Program-made: the position numbers and the translations under genes
The notes under the pieces: generated by a model
What the model was told of the DNA's origin: nothing
What the model saw: the letters and a program-made list of their open reading frames with translations, nothing else
Database searches by the model: none
Shown: one piece after another, positions 14,179-27,300 of the stretch
How positions within the stretch are numbered: position 1 is the stretch's first letter
Layout: each line of letters opens with the position of its first letter
Origin: Lutjanus erythropterus
Lineage: Eukaryota > Chordata > Actinopteri > Lutjaniformes > Lutjanidae
Direction of reading: 5' to 3'
Assembly: GCA_020091685.1 (NCBI GenBank)
Contig: CM034609.1
Location: 21,897,204 to 21,961,203 of the forward strand
Length of the DNA stretch: 64,000 nt

Positions 14179-17100
14179 CGTGCACATGCAAACCCCATTT
14201 CAGAGAAAGGCCTCTGCATCTGAGAAGTTTGCATGTGTGCACCTTTGTCTGTGTTAACGTGCGTGCGTGTGCGTGCGTCTCCACCTCGTGTTTGGGATGT
14301 GCAGCTCTCTGGCAGTGCCACAGGAGGGGAGTGTTGGTCTGTGAGCCTGTCCGACCCCAGCCTCTCTCCCTCCCTTCCTCCCTCCCCACATCACAACATG
14401 GGAGATTCTCATAGGCCTCATCCGCTCTCATGTATTCTTTTTTTTTTTCCTCTTCTGCTCTGCCTGACTGTCCAATCCTGCTCTACCCTTGGTATCTCCT
14501 TTCTTGGGAACACAGATCTCTGAGAGTGTGTGAGAAAGATTTAAAGAGGACGACGCTGTAAGAATTTGGCTCTCTGGTTTGAAGTTAATTTTTATGTAGA
14601 TGTCCCATCCCTTGTGTTCAGTATTCAGTTATTTCTGTTTCCAATCTGAAATACAGATTGTGAGAGAGAGATCGCAGGCAAAAAAAGGAATGAGAGGCTG
14701 AGACAGAGATGTGGAGCAGAGGTGAAACAGAAATGGAAGCGAGTTATTTAAGATGGCTTGCCTGCAGGGCACAGATTCATACAATAGCCAGCTGCACAGT
14801 CAGAGCAGACTTATATTCCAGCCTTGGCCCTCGCCTGCCAGGACTCATCTGCTTGTAAGACAAACACCTGGGCAGAGAACACTTGTGATCTGCCGTACAT
14901 CTGAACTTCCCTTGTCATCTGTTAAATTCAGAGAAGCCAAAGGCACACTGCCGCGTTTGTTTTATAAATGATTTAAAACTTGTCCCTGGTAATGTATTCT
15001 GCCCTTGAGCACACATGTGAGGAGTCTCCAGCATACTAGCTGCTGGTTATCATGCAAATGGAGCTAGCCAAGCCTAGCTTAGCCATATTGGCTTGTTCAT
15101 TGCTGCAGTACATTTGTCTTGGTAATGCTCCTGTCTGATGTTATGTATGCATGTTTGAACTGCCTGTAGGCCTGCTTGTGTCAATATGAGTGTGTTAAAT
15201 GGTGACAGGCTCTTGCGGGTCCCTGCTGCTGCATACTGAGGGCTAAATGTGTGTGTGCGTGCGTGCGTGTGAGTGTGCATGCGTGCACACATGGCCATTC
15301 TGACCTGTGGGGTCATATAGATCAGTCACCTGCTGTTTAAGTCACAGAGCTGATCAGGGTTAACCAGGCACACACAAGTATGCAGACAAACAAGTCACAG
15401 AGGCTACACACACAATCATTTTCTATGATTTAGCAAGAACAATACTGTTTTAGAGTAATCACAATATTAGAATTTTAAACTTTGATACAATACTGGTTTA
15501 AAAAAACTATACTCCATACCTTTTTTGATACCATGGCAAAAAGAAAAAAACAAACTCTGAGGCTCACGAAACAGTACCGTTTTTTTTTATTAGCAACCTG
15601 CACACAGTCCTGGTCCAGAAAAAGACTGAACACTGTCTGGTTTTGCTGTGTTGCAATACAATTTTTTGGCAGGTCAGTAAAGAGTGAACTGAGATCTTGA
15701 TTGAGCACTTAGATCTTTTCTCTCCTAGCTTCTGTACTGTTGATACTATAATTAACAGATATTGTATTGTTTTAAACGTGGTATTGAAAAAGTATTGAAG
15801 TATCGTTACTTTTGACAACCTTACATTGTATTTAAATCTAATTGCAGGTTATAACCTTCCCATGAGTAATTGCGATTCTCTTGAAAATGTTCTGGATTAT
15901 TCCTATAGAAAAGTTAAGCCTGAGCTATTGATTATCTGTAGATGCTGTTGTTTGAAGGAGCAGGCCTTTGTTTGAATTAGCTGATGAGCGTGGGATGGAT
16001 ATAGCCTTTTTGTTTGAGTGTGTGTTTGTTCCAGCCAAGGTACAGCAGCATGAATATGATCACAACACATCTTTGTGTACATTATGTGCATGTGTTTGTG
16101 TGTGAATGCATGTGTGTGTTTATCACTGTGTTCAGTCTGTGTGCTTAATCCTCAGATCATCCCCTATTCATCCTCTCATCCTCCTCACTTACAGCCCTAA
16201 TCCTGTCATCCCTCGCTTTTTTCCCCACCCCGGCCCTTTATCCATTTATCTCTCTATCCCGTTATCTCTCGCTTGCACCCACTGCTCTGTCCCTGTACCC
16301 CCATCCCAGCTGAGCTCCCTTCCTTTGCCCCCTTTTCCCCCCACTACCTCTAGTCACTTATCTTGCCCTCCCTCCATCCCTCCATCCCTCCATCCCTCCG
16401 AACCCAGTTCAAGCCAGACTCAGCAGATGTCTGAAAGCTTGGCATCAGGGCTTTTTTTTCCGCAGAGTTCAGTCCCTCCCATATGAAAATGCGGTGCAAG
16501 GAACTGCACTCTCATCTCTGCAAATTAAGCGCCTCCTAACAATACAGTAGTGGGAAGTGAGGGAACTGAGCCCGAGCCAGAAGGAAAAGGCGCAATGCAG
16601 CGTACCACAGATTCATGTTCAGGTTGAGGTTTAGATATTGGAATCGGGGCTGGCGCTCCCTCAGTTTTTTGAGACTTCCATCTGTGTGATGAAGGCAGCT
16701 GCAGCAGAGAGATGGTGATCTAGGGAGCCTACCCACGCAGCTAGCTACCTAGCTGTCTTCCGACCGGCCTACCCACCGCTGCTTTTTGGAGCTGACAGGC
16801 TGCCACGCAATAAATAAATCATCAAAAAAAAGCTGCAATGCAGTGGGGGTCGCATTCGTGTTCTGTACTCTCAGGCAGCCAGTGCGTGGATAGAAGACAG
16901 CATCTTCTTCTTCTTTCCTGTTCCTTTTCTCCCTCCAGAGGGGTTTGAGGAGACAGCAACAACAGCTTTCTGCCTCCATCTAGACACAGGGTTAGATGGC
17001 TACATGGAAGGATGGATGCTTTGATGGATAGGAGGGACTGAGGCTAAGAGGGAGGGAAAGTTTTAAAAGAGGGGCGGGAACAAGAGGAAGCAGGGGGAGC

Positions 17101-18330
17101 AGCAGGACGTGTAACGCGAGTGTGTGAATGACAGACGCAGAGCAAAGAGAAGGAGAGAAAGGAGGCGAGAAGAGACTCAGGCTGTCAGGAGGAGAGAGAC
17201 AGAAAGGCCCGAGGGGGATCAGAGCAGCGGGGCTGGGGAGACGAGGAAAAGAGAGGCAGAGAGTGACAGGCAGACGAGGCTTGCGTGCCGGAGAAGTGGA
17301 AGAAGGGACACCGGCGAAGGGAAGGAGGAGGAAGAGGGGAGTGAACGAGGGAGAATTTGAATGTGTGAGACAGACGTGGACTGAAGCCATCGTCGGCTCA
17401 TGGTCTTAGAGCACAGACAGAGGAGAGGAGGAACAGGAGGAGAAACAGAGACACAGAGGGAAGGGGAGAGGAAAAGGAACGGGAAAGTGGAGAGCTGGTC
17501 AGCAGCAGTTGTTCCTCTAGATCAGACGATGATGGGGCTGTACTACCCTGCAATGCTACCGGTAAGTTCACAGCTTAAGTAGAGCTTCATTGTATAAACA
17601 ACTTTGTGCACATGTTGAGAGCTGCAGGGTCTGTACTAGAAAAACAAGAGAGATTCTTATTATAATGATTATAATGATTTATTTTCATTAGTTTAGTTTG
17701 GCTTGATGAAACAGTAATTGTTCTGTTAATGGCATGGCCTGTTTTGGTTTGCTGTGTCTTGGCCCAGGTGAGGCCTTTGTCAGATAGTTGGCAGGGCATC
17801 AAGCTAACAGCAGGGCTTGTCCCTGCAGCTCGGCCCCTTTCACTTTTTTAACTCTTTGCACTCAAGTATGTTTAATTGTTTTAGAAGAAATGCTAATGGC
17901 TTATTACCACACTATGATTACGCAATTTTGTCCTCATGTTGCTGGAGTGGAGACAATGTACAGGGAGGCATTGGTCACATTGTATGCTTGCACAAGGACT
18001 GGTGAATGGCAGCACTTTTGTCACAGTAGTATATAATGTTTTTACAGTTGATATGTGCTAGGCTCCTCTTAGCATATGGTGGGCGTGTCTGTGCTACTTT
18101 AGCTGAGAGACAGCCTGAGGATGAGAGCTGCTCTCTGGCTCTGTTCTAGCATGTCCCGCTCTCTGGTCTTGGGTTCCTTTGGGCCTTCAGGGGGGTGTCA
18201 GGAATTGGGGGAGGTGGCAGGGAGGTACGTGCAGAAATGAGGTAGCAACCGCAGCTTGGCCACTTGTGTCGACATGCATGTACATTTGGTGTAGCATACT
18301 GAGTGCACACAGTGTCATGTTATATCACAC

Positions 18331-18361
<31 letters not shown>

Positions 18362-21300
18362 TGTGTGTGTGTTTGTTTGTCATGTCATGTCATGTGCACA
18401 GAGGGTGGTGGCTGAGATTCTGTCAAGCGATTCAACGTTGTCATCCAAGCTGTCCATGCAGTTTAAACTTCAACTGTCCCCCGATTGAGGGAGACAGGTG
18501 CCAAGGCACAGTTGTTTCTCCACACACACACACACACACACACCCCAGTTGTTGCTACAGTACTTTATTGCCCCCCCCCCCCCCCGTGGCACTCAGACAG
18601 ACAGTTACTATTAATGAATACAGAGAAACACCCCTGTCTTTTGGTAACAGAGGCACTCATACCTACTCTCTGCATTTAACCTATTATCACGAAATACATA
18701 TTTCCCCCTTGGCCTGTAGTGCTGTTTATCCATCTAGATTGTTTTGGTGTGAGTTGCAGAGTTTTGCAGATATTGGCTGTAGAGATGTCTTCTCTCAAAT
18801 ATAATGAAACTAGATGTCAGCAATGTCTCTCACCAGAAATCAGGACCTGATCACTCAAGATAATCCACAGACCTTGTTGTGAGCAGTTTCATGTAGGAAC
18901 TACTTTCTTTCTACAATAGAATCAACTGGAACTACTTTCTTTCTCCTAGAAAGAAAGTGGTTTCTACATAAAACTGCTCACAACAAGGTCTGTACATTAT
19001 CTAGAGTAACCAGGTCATGATTTCCGGAAAGAGACATTACTGTAGGGTTTTTCAAATGTAGTTATGTTTTTTTAGGGGAGCAACACAAGCTGAGTGCCAT
19101 TTAGTCCAAGATGTCTCTACGGCCGATTTTCCAAAATTCTGTATCTCACCAAAACAATGTAGATGGATAAGTAGCAGTACAGGCCAGGGGGAAAAATGCA
19201 ATTTTGATTTTGGAGTGAACTATTCCTTTAAAGACATGTGTACAGTTTAAATAATAGTAGTCACTGCAGTGTTTACAGTTAAGATTCAAAGGATAGACAG
19301 TGGTGTAACTTGGTAGAATATTTTCCTTTATTTGGTCAAGTCTGAAAAGCTGCAACAACCTCTGCTTGTACATGGTGAGTTGAAGGTACAGGTTGTTGTT
19401 GTCTCTTTCCCCTACCTCTGTTTCTCCCCCCGCAGGCTAGTGCAGCTGTAAGCTAAACACATTATTCTTCTTCAAAGAGAATGACGCCAAATGGAGGATG
19501 GCGGTAGTAACCAGAAGGGTGTAAGAGCAGTGGTGGAGGTGGGGGGCTAGTTCCATGTGGGAATGCACTTTAAAGGTGACACACCACCAGTCACACTGTC
19601 CTCTGTAAAATTTATGGCACTGCTCTCTATTTTGGGTGACACATCTCTATACTGCAGTATACACTGTGGATACTGTTAGGTCTTTAGTGTGAGTTCAGCT
19701 CTCACTGGATGGCACTATTAAGGTTGTGCTGTCACATTTGCACAGTCAGATTATGCCTTAAATTTGAGATATACTGTGTACCAAGTCATAGCCTAAAATT
19801 ATTGAGATGATATTTAAAAGCCATATCACCCAGCCCTAATTTTTGGGCTGATTGATATACTAATTTTATAGTTCAAGTCTTAGTTTTTGTAAGAGGTGTA
19901 TAATGTGTACATCATGAAAATTGAAGTCTTCCAGCTCAATTTTTAGTCGAAATGTAATGTAATGTATTGCTGGCAACATTAGCTGTCTTGAGTCACAACA
20001 GTCCTGTAAACTGCAGCAGGTGTCCACAGTTTAACTCAGTTTTCAGGTGTCTCCTGACTCCAGCTGGCTAGCTAGTTCTAGCTAGTTTGTAGTGCATCTC
20101 TATAAGTGATAGACTGGAAAACGCCCCTCACACTGATCTACTGTCTTAGTTTCTTTTTGTTGATGAGGAATCTGCTCCGGTAACCAGAGGTGAAGCCGTG
20201 AGAGTCGACTGATTGGTGTGCAGATTTTACTCTCTCTGTCTGTTCCTACATGTCAGGTAGCTAATGCTAGCTAGCAGATGCCTGCAGATATCAGGCTGAC
20301 ATCGACAAACACAACGTACAGGAGCAGGTGAATTAGTAAGCAGAATTTTCTGCTCTGTCTGTGCTGAAACTGATTATTAAAGTGGATATCTGTCCTCAGA
20401 CATCCTGGTGTCTGAGCCTCTATTTTTAAACATCCATAATGATGACAGCCTAGTAAGTGGTGGAGGTCTTCTACAACGTAATATTCCTGCACAATTATTT
20501 TGCACATGTTGGCCTAAAAATATGTTTCAATCATACTTTAGTCCTGCTCCATTTTTCTGGAAAAATATTATTATAAAAATATTATATCCGTACGCTAGTT
20601 TATTTTTGGTGATATCACTCAGACCTACTTAAATTTCAATCATGATATTATTCAGAGTGACAAATGAACATGGCTTCATAGTGAGCCTGCTGATGTGTCA
20701 ATTCTGAAAACTGTCTAGTCGGCGCCATCACCGCAGCAGGATGGCATACAGTCATTGAGCCTGCCTATTTTTATTACAATTTTGTCACAGTTCAACCAAA
20801 AATATGTCAGCTTAACTTGTCTGGAAATGTGTGCACACTGAGTGCCCCACGTCTGTGTGTATTTGTAGATGTCCAGAGGTGTTGCATCATCCTTCTAACC
20901 CCTCTGATCAGTGCTGAGCCCATGGAGGAAGGGTGTCAAGCCAAGGCGCTGTTTCGCTGAGTGGCTTGCAGGGCATTGAGTGGCATCTGAGTATTTAGGC
21001 TGCCTAAACTGTTCCACCTCCCATATTATCTCGACTAGGCTGCTTGGTTAGCCAGTGTACAACAACAGGCCTTCAAGGAATTTGCAAGGGATCCACACCC
21101 AAGTCTGTTCCCCTCAAGGCTCTGTGTTTACATCTCTATGTGGGAGTGTAGCTGCACACATATGAGACATGGACAGAATTATGCTGCTGTATTCTCATAA
21201 CAGATTGACAGGTACCTGTGTGTTTTGCTATTAGTGTCAGGGCATGGCAAAACAACACACAAGTTAAAACAACACTCAGATTAACCAGCAGCGCATTTAG

Positions 21301-24300
21301 CTTTATTCCTTTCCTACAGGAACAAGGTTATTTCTTTGTGTGTAGCAGCTCTCACATTAAAAAAATAGCAGATAATACTGACTTACCATTTCACAAAAAA
21401 CAAATGGAAACATTCTCACCTGTTAGCAGAGATTAAAGGAATTGTTCAGATTTTTTGAATTGGGGCTTAGTGTTTCTCCTAGGTTTGCTGCTTTGAGGGG
21501 GCAGTGTTTTAAAAGGTCAGGTCAGATTCACCATAGTCACACAATTACGCAAAAAACTAACCAATCAAGGCAGCAGTAGACCAGCAACTCACTCACATGT
21601 CTTGCAAGGTAGATTGATATTTTTGCCAAAGCAGTCTGGTTGCTTTTGAGAGAGTGATATGTGGTTATATAATGGCAGCTTCCCCAGAGAAAAAGCTCTC
21701 TGATGACAAAGCAAGGTTGTAAAAATGTTAGGGCTGCCCCCGACTAAAGCTGTATTCCCTAACTTGCTAATGGCAGCCACAGAACAGTTAGCATCAGTGA
21801 GCTGGACAAAAAGGTCAGTGTTGCAAAAGTCTCTCAGGCATAACAGCAAGGTGCAGCTAGCAAATTGAATTGAGGTTGTTGTTTTTTTTCTGTGACTAAA
21901 AAAAATGAAAACATAGTCGACTAAGACTATTGGCACCGACTAACAGTTTAGTTGACTATTAGAGGGGAGCCCTAAAAAATATTCAAAAAAATGGGGTTCA
22001 GTTATGACAGATTTTTTAGGTGGGCCTTTTACCCTGTTCACAACAGTTCATTGTGTAGCTGTATGCTGGTACTCCTCTCTGCCTCTCCAAACTTGGGGTG
22101 TGTTGACTGCCATCTACTCTAGGTTATACACTGACTGTCAAGTACCTCATACAACCCCACTTCAAATAATCTGAACTGTTCCTTTAAGCACTAAAGCAAA
22201 GCACAGAATCCACAGAATTGGTGGTCTAATGCACTGTGTGACACTACTCCACCTCGGGGTTCTCCCTCTGTCCATACAGCCGTGATGATATTGTCCAACA
22301 CTAATGCTCCTCTAACTGCTGCTGCTGGAGGCTGTACGCGGTTGGTTGAGGTGTGAAAACATGTTGCATGTTACCTCACACACCGAAGTACACATAGGTA
22401 CACACATACAAGCACATTGGCAGCGATGCGATGCACAGATGTGGTGCAGTAGAGCCCTAAATGTATGCAGTATCTCCTAGGTTACCTACTCCTGCATGAC
22501 AAACAGCACTGTAACATTGTACCTCTGCACACATCGTACCCTTGCTCACACTGCAGCAGTAAGTCAGTGCTGTTGGGTTTTTGAATTTAAACTTCTGCAA
22601 ACGTCGTAATGGCAGTGTACAAATTCCCCATCTTGCTACATCTACTCAGGATGCAAGATTTTACTAAACAATTCCTCCTATGGATGAAATAAAACAGTTG
22701 GAACTGGCAGTGCAGCAAACATGTTAAAACATTCAAATTCTGCACTGGCTTTATTTACATTTTTCCACTGGTCATTTAGTGTATTTGGTTTTATGGATTC
22801 TTGGTAGTATAGGGTGAAAAGCTAATTCTGCTGTTACATACTCCTCATTCTGTCTGGATTAAAGGTCAGGGAAATGTTAAGTGTAAATGTCAATTACTGA
22901 TTGAATATGAGCAATAGGGACTGAAAAATCAGGTCGCAGAGTAAATGCGATTTGGAAGGTAGTGAGCACATTCGTGCTATAGATGTAGTCATACTCCTGA
23001 CACATGGAGCATCATGCCTCTGGATGACATCAGGTTGAGAACTAGAGGAAGGTTAAGTGTGTCTGGGCTGGGTTTGCCTTTTTCATGATTCAGAGATTGT
23101 AGACAGTTAGTCATGTTTTAGCTGATGGTTGTCTGCACCCAGCCAGGAGTATTTACCTGGTTCTCAGCTGTCCATAAGTTCCTCTACCCTGGTACTCAGC
23201 CACACCAAAATATATTAGTGGCTGACTGAATTTAGTCAGACTTGTTCTCCAGATGCAAGAACATGTTTGTTTGGTACAGATTTTAATAGTTTTTACAGTA
23301 AAATTGAATTGTGGTGCAAAAATGATAATTCCCACTAATTGTGAATCATATCACAATGGAAACTGTCAAAATAATTACAATCTGATCCCCCCCCCATATT
23401 GTTCAGCTCAACTTTTAATATTTTTTTGCCTCCTTCAGCTAGAACAAATTATTATTTACATATTCAATCAATATGCTGATTTTCTCAATTGTGTCAAAAT
23501 GGCAGAAAATAGTGAAAATGGCAGTTATAATTTCTCAGTTTGAATTAAATTGCAGTAAAGTTACACGCAATCTGTCATGTAAAAAACAAAGAGAATGACA
23601 CATGCATAGGCTCAGAAACAGATATAGTAGGCTCTCCCACTGTCTGAAGACAGAGAGAGATGCATCACTAGGTCCAGTAATCTAGTAATAATAATGATAA
23701 GAATGCCAGAATTACATAATTACACTACTATTACATTTTTTACTTCATGCACTCCCTAGAGGCAACTGGTGCACCCCACTTTGGAAAGCCCTGGTTTATG
23801 GCAACGAAAAGCATCAAGTCTTCACACTTGAAATGTTTGGCAGTTTCGCTTTAAAAAATGACTAAAACAATTAACTTGATTATCAAAATAGTTGGCTATT
23901 ATATTTCTGTCATGCAGTTAAAGGACAAATGTATAGGATTTAGTGACATCTAGCAGTGAGCTTGCAAATTGCAAACACCTTCTCTCCCCTTTCCTTCTAA
24001 GCGTGTAGGAGGTCCTGTGGTGGGTCCAGTCTTGGCTACATGGCAAATATTGCGGCTTCCATGGAAGAGGACTTCTGTAGATATAAATTGATCATTCTAA
24101 AAAAAAAGCCCAATCCAGCAAAATGATAACAACATTGCAAGTGATGAAATTCAATATTTCGTACTAAAATTATTTTACATTTAAATATCTTAAACCCCTG
24201 TGTCTTCTGGATTCAAGCCAGTGAACTGTTGATGTATCTTTTAAGGGACAACCTTTGTGTAATCTGATTGGCTAACAGTCAGGAAGGAAGGAGAGACAGG

Positions 24301-27300
24301 AGCCCCTGCACAGAGTCGACCGTATAAGGAGATGGGCTGTGGCCTATATTTTGATGGACATCACAGTGCAGTAGAAGCTTTGAGTGATTTTAGAGGCGGG
24401 TGCCGGTGGTTTTAAAAGGGAAAAAAAAAATTCTCCCTCTGGCTTTCATCAAGCGTGGCAGGCAAGGATGAAGAGGGAAAAAGGAGGAGGGGGGGTGAAT
24501 GCAGGCATACTTACTTCTCCAACCACAGGAGAAGAACAGAGACGGATTGCAGAGGGAGAAGAAGCTGTAAAGAGTATTTCTGTCTTCGGCCAGGCAACTT
24601 TACAGACACTAGATAGTTCCAGTAGACAAAGTGTTATGAATTTGCATGATTGATGAGTTGCAGTAGCATCACCACTTGGCTTTTCAGTTTGTATCTCTGT
24701 GGCTGGTGTCTACTTTACTTAGGTGGTTAGAGGCTAAAGGCAGCAGACAGACACAGACGTACGCTTGAAAGGTTTGCTGTGAAAAGGCCTCTCCTCCCCC
24801 TCATCCTCTCCGTGTATGGAAAAACATATGGTGTCTCAGGTAACACAACTGCACTGTGTTTGTGTGTGTGCATGCATGAGGTGAGAGTGAAACAATATAG
24901 ATGAATAGGTCCTACTCCAGATGGTCCTATTTATTAATTTGTCATATCAGATTGTTGATTAAAAACATGTGAGTTGATCCCTGATTGACTCAGGTTGCTT
25001 TTCATTTTAATTCATCAGTTTGAGTTTTTCGTCAGTTTGAGTTGAGACCAGAGATATGCCTGACTCTAATAGAGTCTGTCATTATTTCTCACAATCCCCT
25101 TCCCCCTCCTGTTAAGCCCCCCGCCCCTTTTCTTTTTCCATTATTTCTTTTTTCCCCTCTCCCCCTCTGCTTTTGACTATATGATGCTGCCATGTAGGGC
25201 AGTGCTGCCTCTTAGCAGGACAGGAATGCCTGTAGTCTTACGGTTGTACAGTTCTCACCCCTAATCTTAATCGACTGACAGCTTTCATTCGTCCCTCTGT
25301 TTGTTAGTTCCTCCAATTCATTATTGTTTATCCTCGGTTAGCTAAATCATGACAACTTTAAACTTCTGCTGTAGAAGCCTGAATATTTTAACACCTTAAA
25401 ATGTTGTTTTTTTCACATGACTAATTATGTGGGAGCATTATTTAATGACATCTAGTCTAGTCGGTTCAGGCTTTACTCAGCTAGGATAGAATAGACAGAT
25501 GCTTTTATGAAGCACAAGCTGCTTTTTCGGTGCCCTGAAGCAGTCTTTTGAAAAACACTAGATAATCAGCGTTAGTGATATGGCATCCCTGATAATGAAA
25601 TATGTCAGTTCAGTCACTGAGCAGCTCTCCTTGACTCTCTGCTGGTGAGACTTAAAATCTTGATGAGCACTCCTGTTAAAATATGATTGGGTTTAAAATA
25701 GGGATGCATGATATTATCAGCACTTAATTTGTATGGAGGTTTTAAAATGAAATATCAGCATTGGCTTGAAATTCCCAACATTTCTGATGATATGATGATG
25801 CTTTAATAATGCGCACGTGATGCAAAAATGCCTGTGGTGTGGAGGTTTTTTTGAAGGGATAACAAAGTTGCTATTTGTAGTGTTTGCTCAGCATTGATCA
25901 TGTGAGGAGAAGCCAAATCGCACTCCATTGATGCTAGAAATTTAATTGAACATTTTACGAGCCCTCTCTCCCGATGATTATAACAAATATGTGAAGAACA
26001 AAAAGAAAAAATATGATGGCAGTAGTTTTCATAGGTTGCCTAGTAAATGTGTACATTTCTGCATAAGAGTAGACAGAATAATATCTTCATTCTCTACAGG
26101 AGAGGCTTAATGTTCTGTGAAAAAATATGTGTACATTGGTATTGGCATTGGTAATCAACCAAAATGAGTTGGAAAATAGCTGCATATTATCTGGGGCTGT
26201 GTATTGGCAAGAATTTGGCAATACTATGCATATAAAGATACAAGGGTTACAATTTCATATTTTGTGATACTGTGAGCAAGATCATATATAAAGCAATATA
26301 TTTCTACTTTTCAAGTTGTATCCTTTTGAAAATTTTAATAATATAAAGAACACTCCCCTACATGTATGAAATCTAAATTAAACAGTTAAGTCTATGTTTT
26401 TTATACAATCAGAACAGTGAAGATAGATAACAGCAGCAGACTGAGAGTTTATACACAACACCAGATGAACCACTGCTATGAATTGTGACATACTGTGTTT
26501 TTGAGAATTGATATTGTATCACAAAGCATAATATTGTGATACTAAAGTATATCAGCATTTTCTTACACCCCTAATACTGGCATATCGGCAAAATCCAATA
26601 TTGTGCATTCCTAGTTTAAAATTGTCTGTCTAATCATAGCCTTTAAACATCTTTTTGTGTTGTTACTTTCTTACTCTCTCCTATTTCCCTCAGCCCAGCA
26701 TGTGTGTGACTCAGCCCTGGGCAGGGATATGCCTATAGGACACACCCTTTAGTGGTTGAATACAGGCTACTGCATGTTTATGAGCTCACATGCCCTAACA
26801 AGTACACTTAGGCTTTGATAGATCCTTACCCCAGTAGGCTAAAGCCTAACCGATGAATTTTAATGGGGTGTCATCTGTTTTTGAACAGGTTTTTGATGGT
26901 TCCTTTTCTACCATGAGGTGACAAACCGAAGCGGATGCAAGACACAATCAGCTTTCACACATGCTTTCCTAACATACATTCAGCCTTACCATAGTGAGGT
27001 GGCAGCAAATGAGTTTCCCAGATTTTTCCATCCTGTTTTTGGATCACGCCACCTCCTCTGATGCCTTGTGTATCTGTTGGGCCCAGACCCCAGAAGCTGT
27101 CTGTCTTGCAGATGGGCCTTTTAGCCTCAGCTGGCTGTTTTACAGCCGATGCGGTTGACACTGCAGAAGAACAGAAAGCAGTCGGGCTATAGGATTAGAG
27201 GAAGAGAGAGGGAGGGAGCTCGTTTGCTTTGTGGCATCTTAGTTACTCTGTCTAATTAAAAAGGCTGCCTAGAGACCAAGTGTCTCCTGGCGTCACCCAG

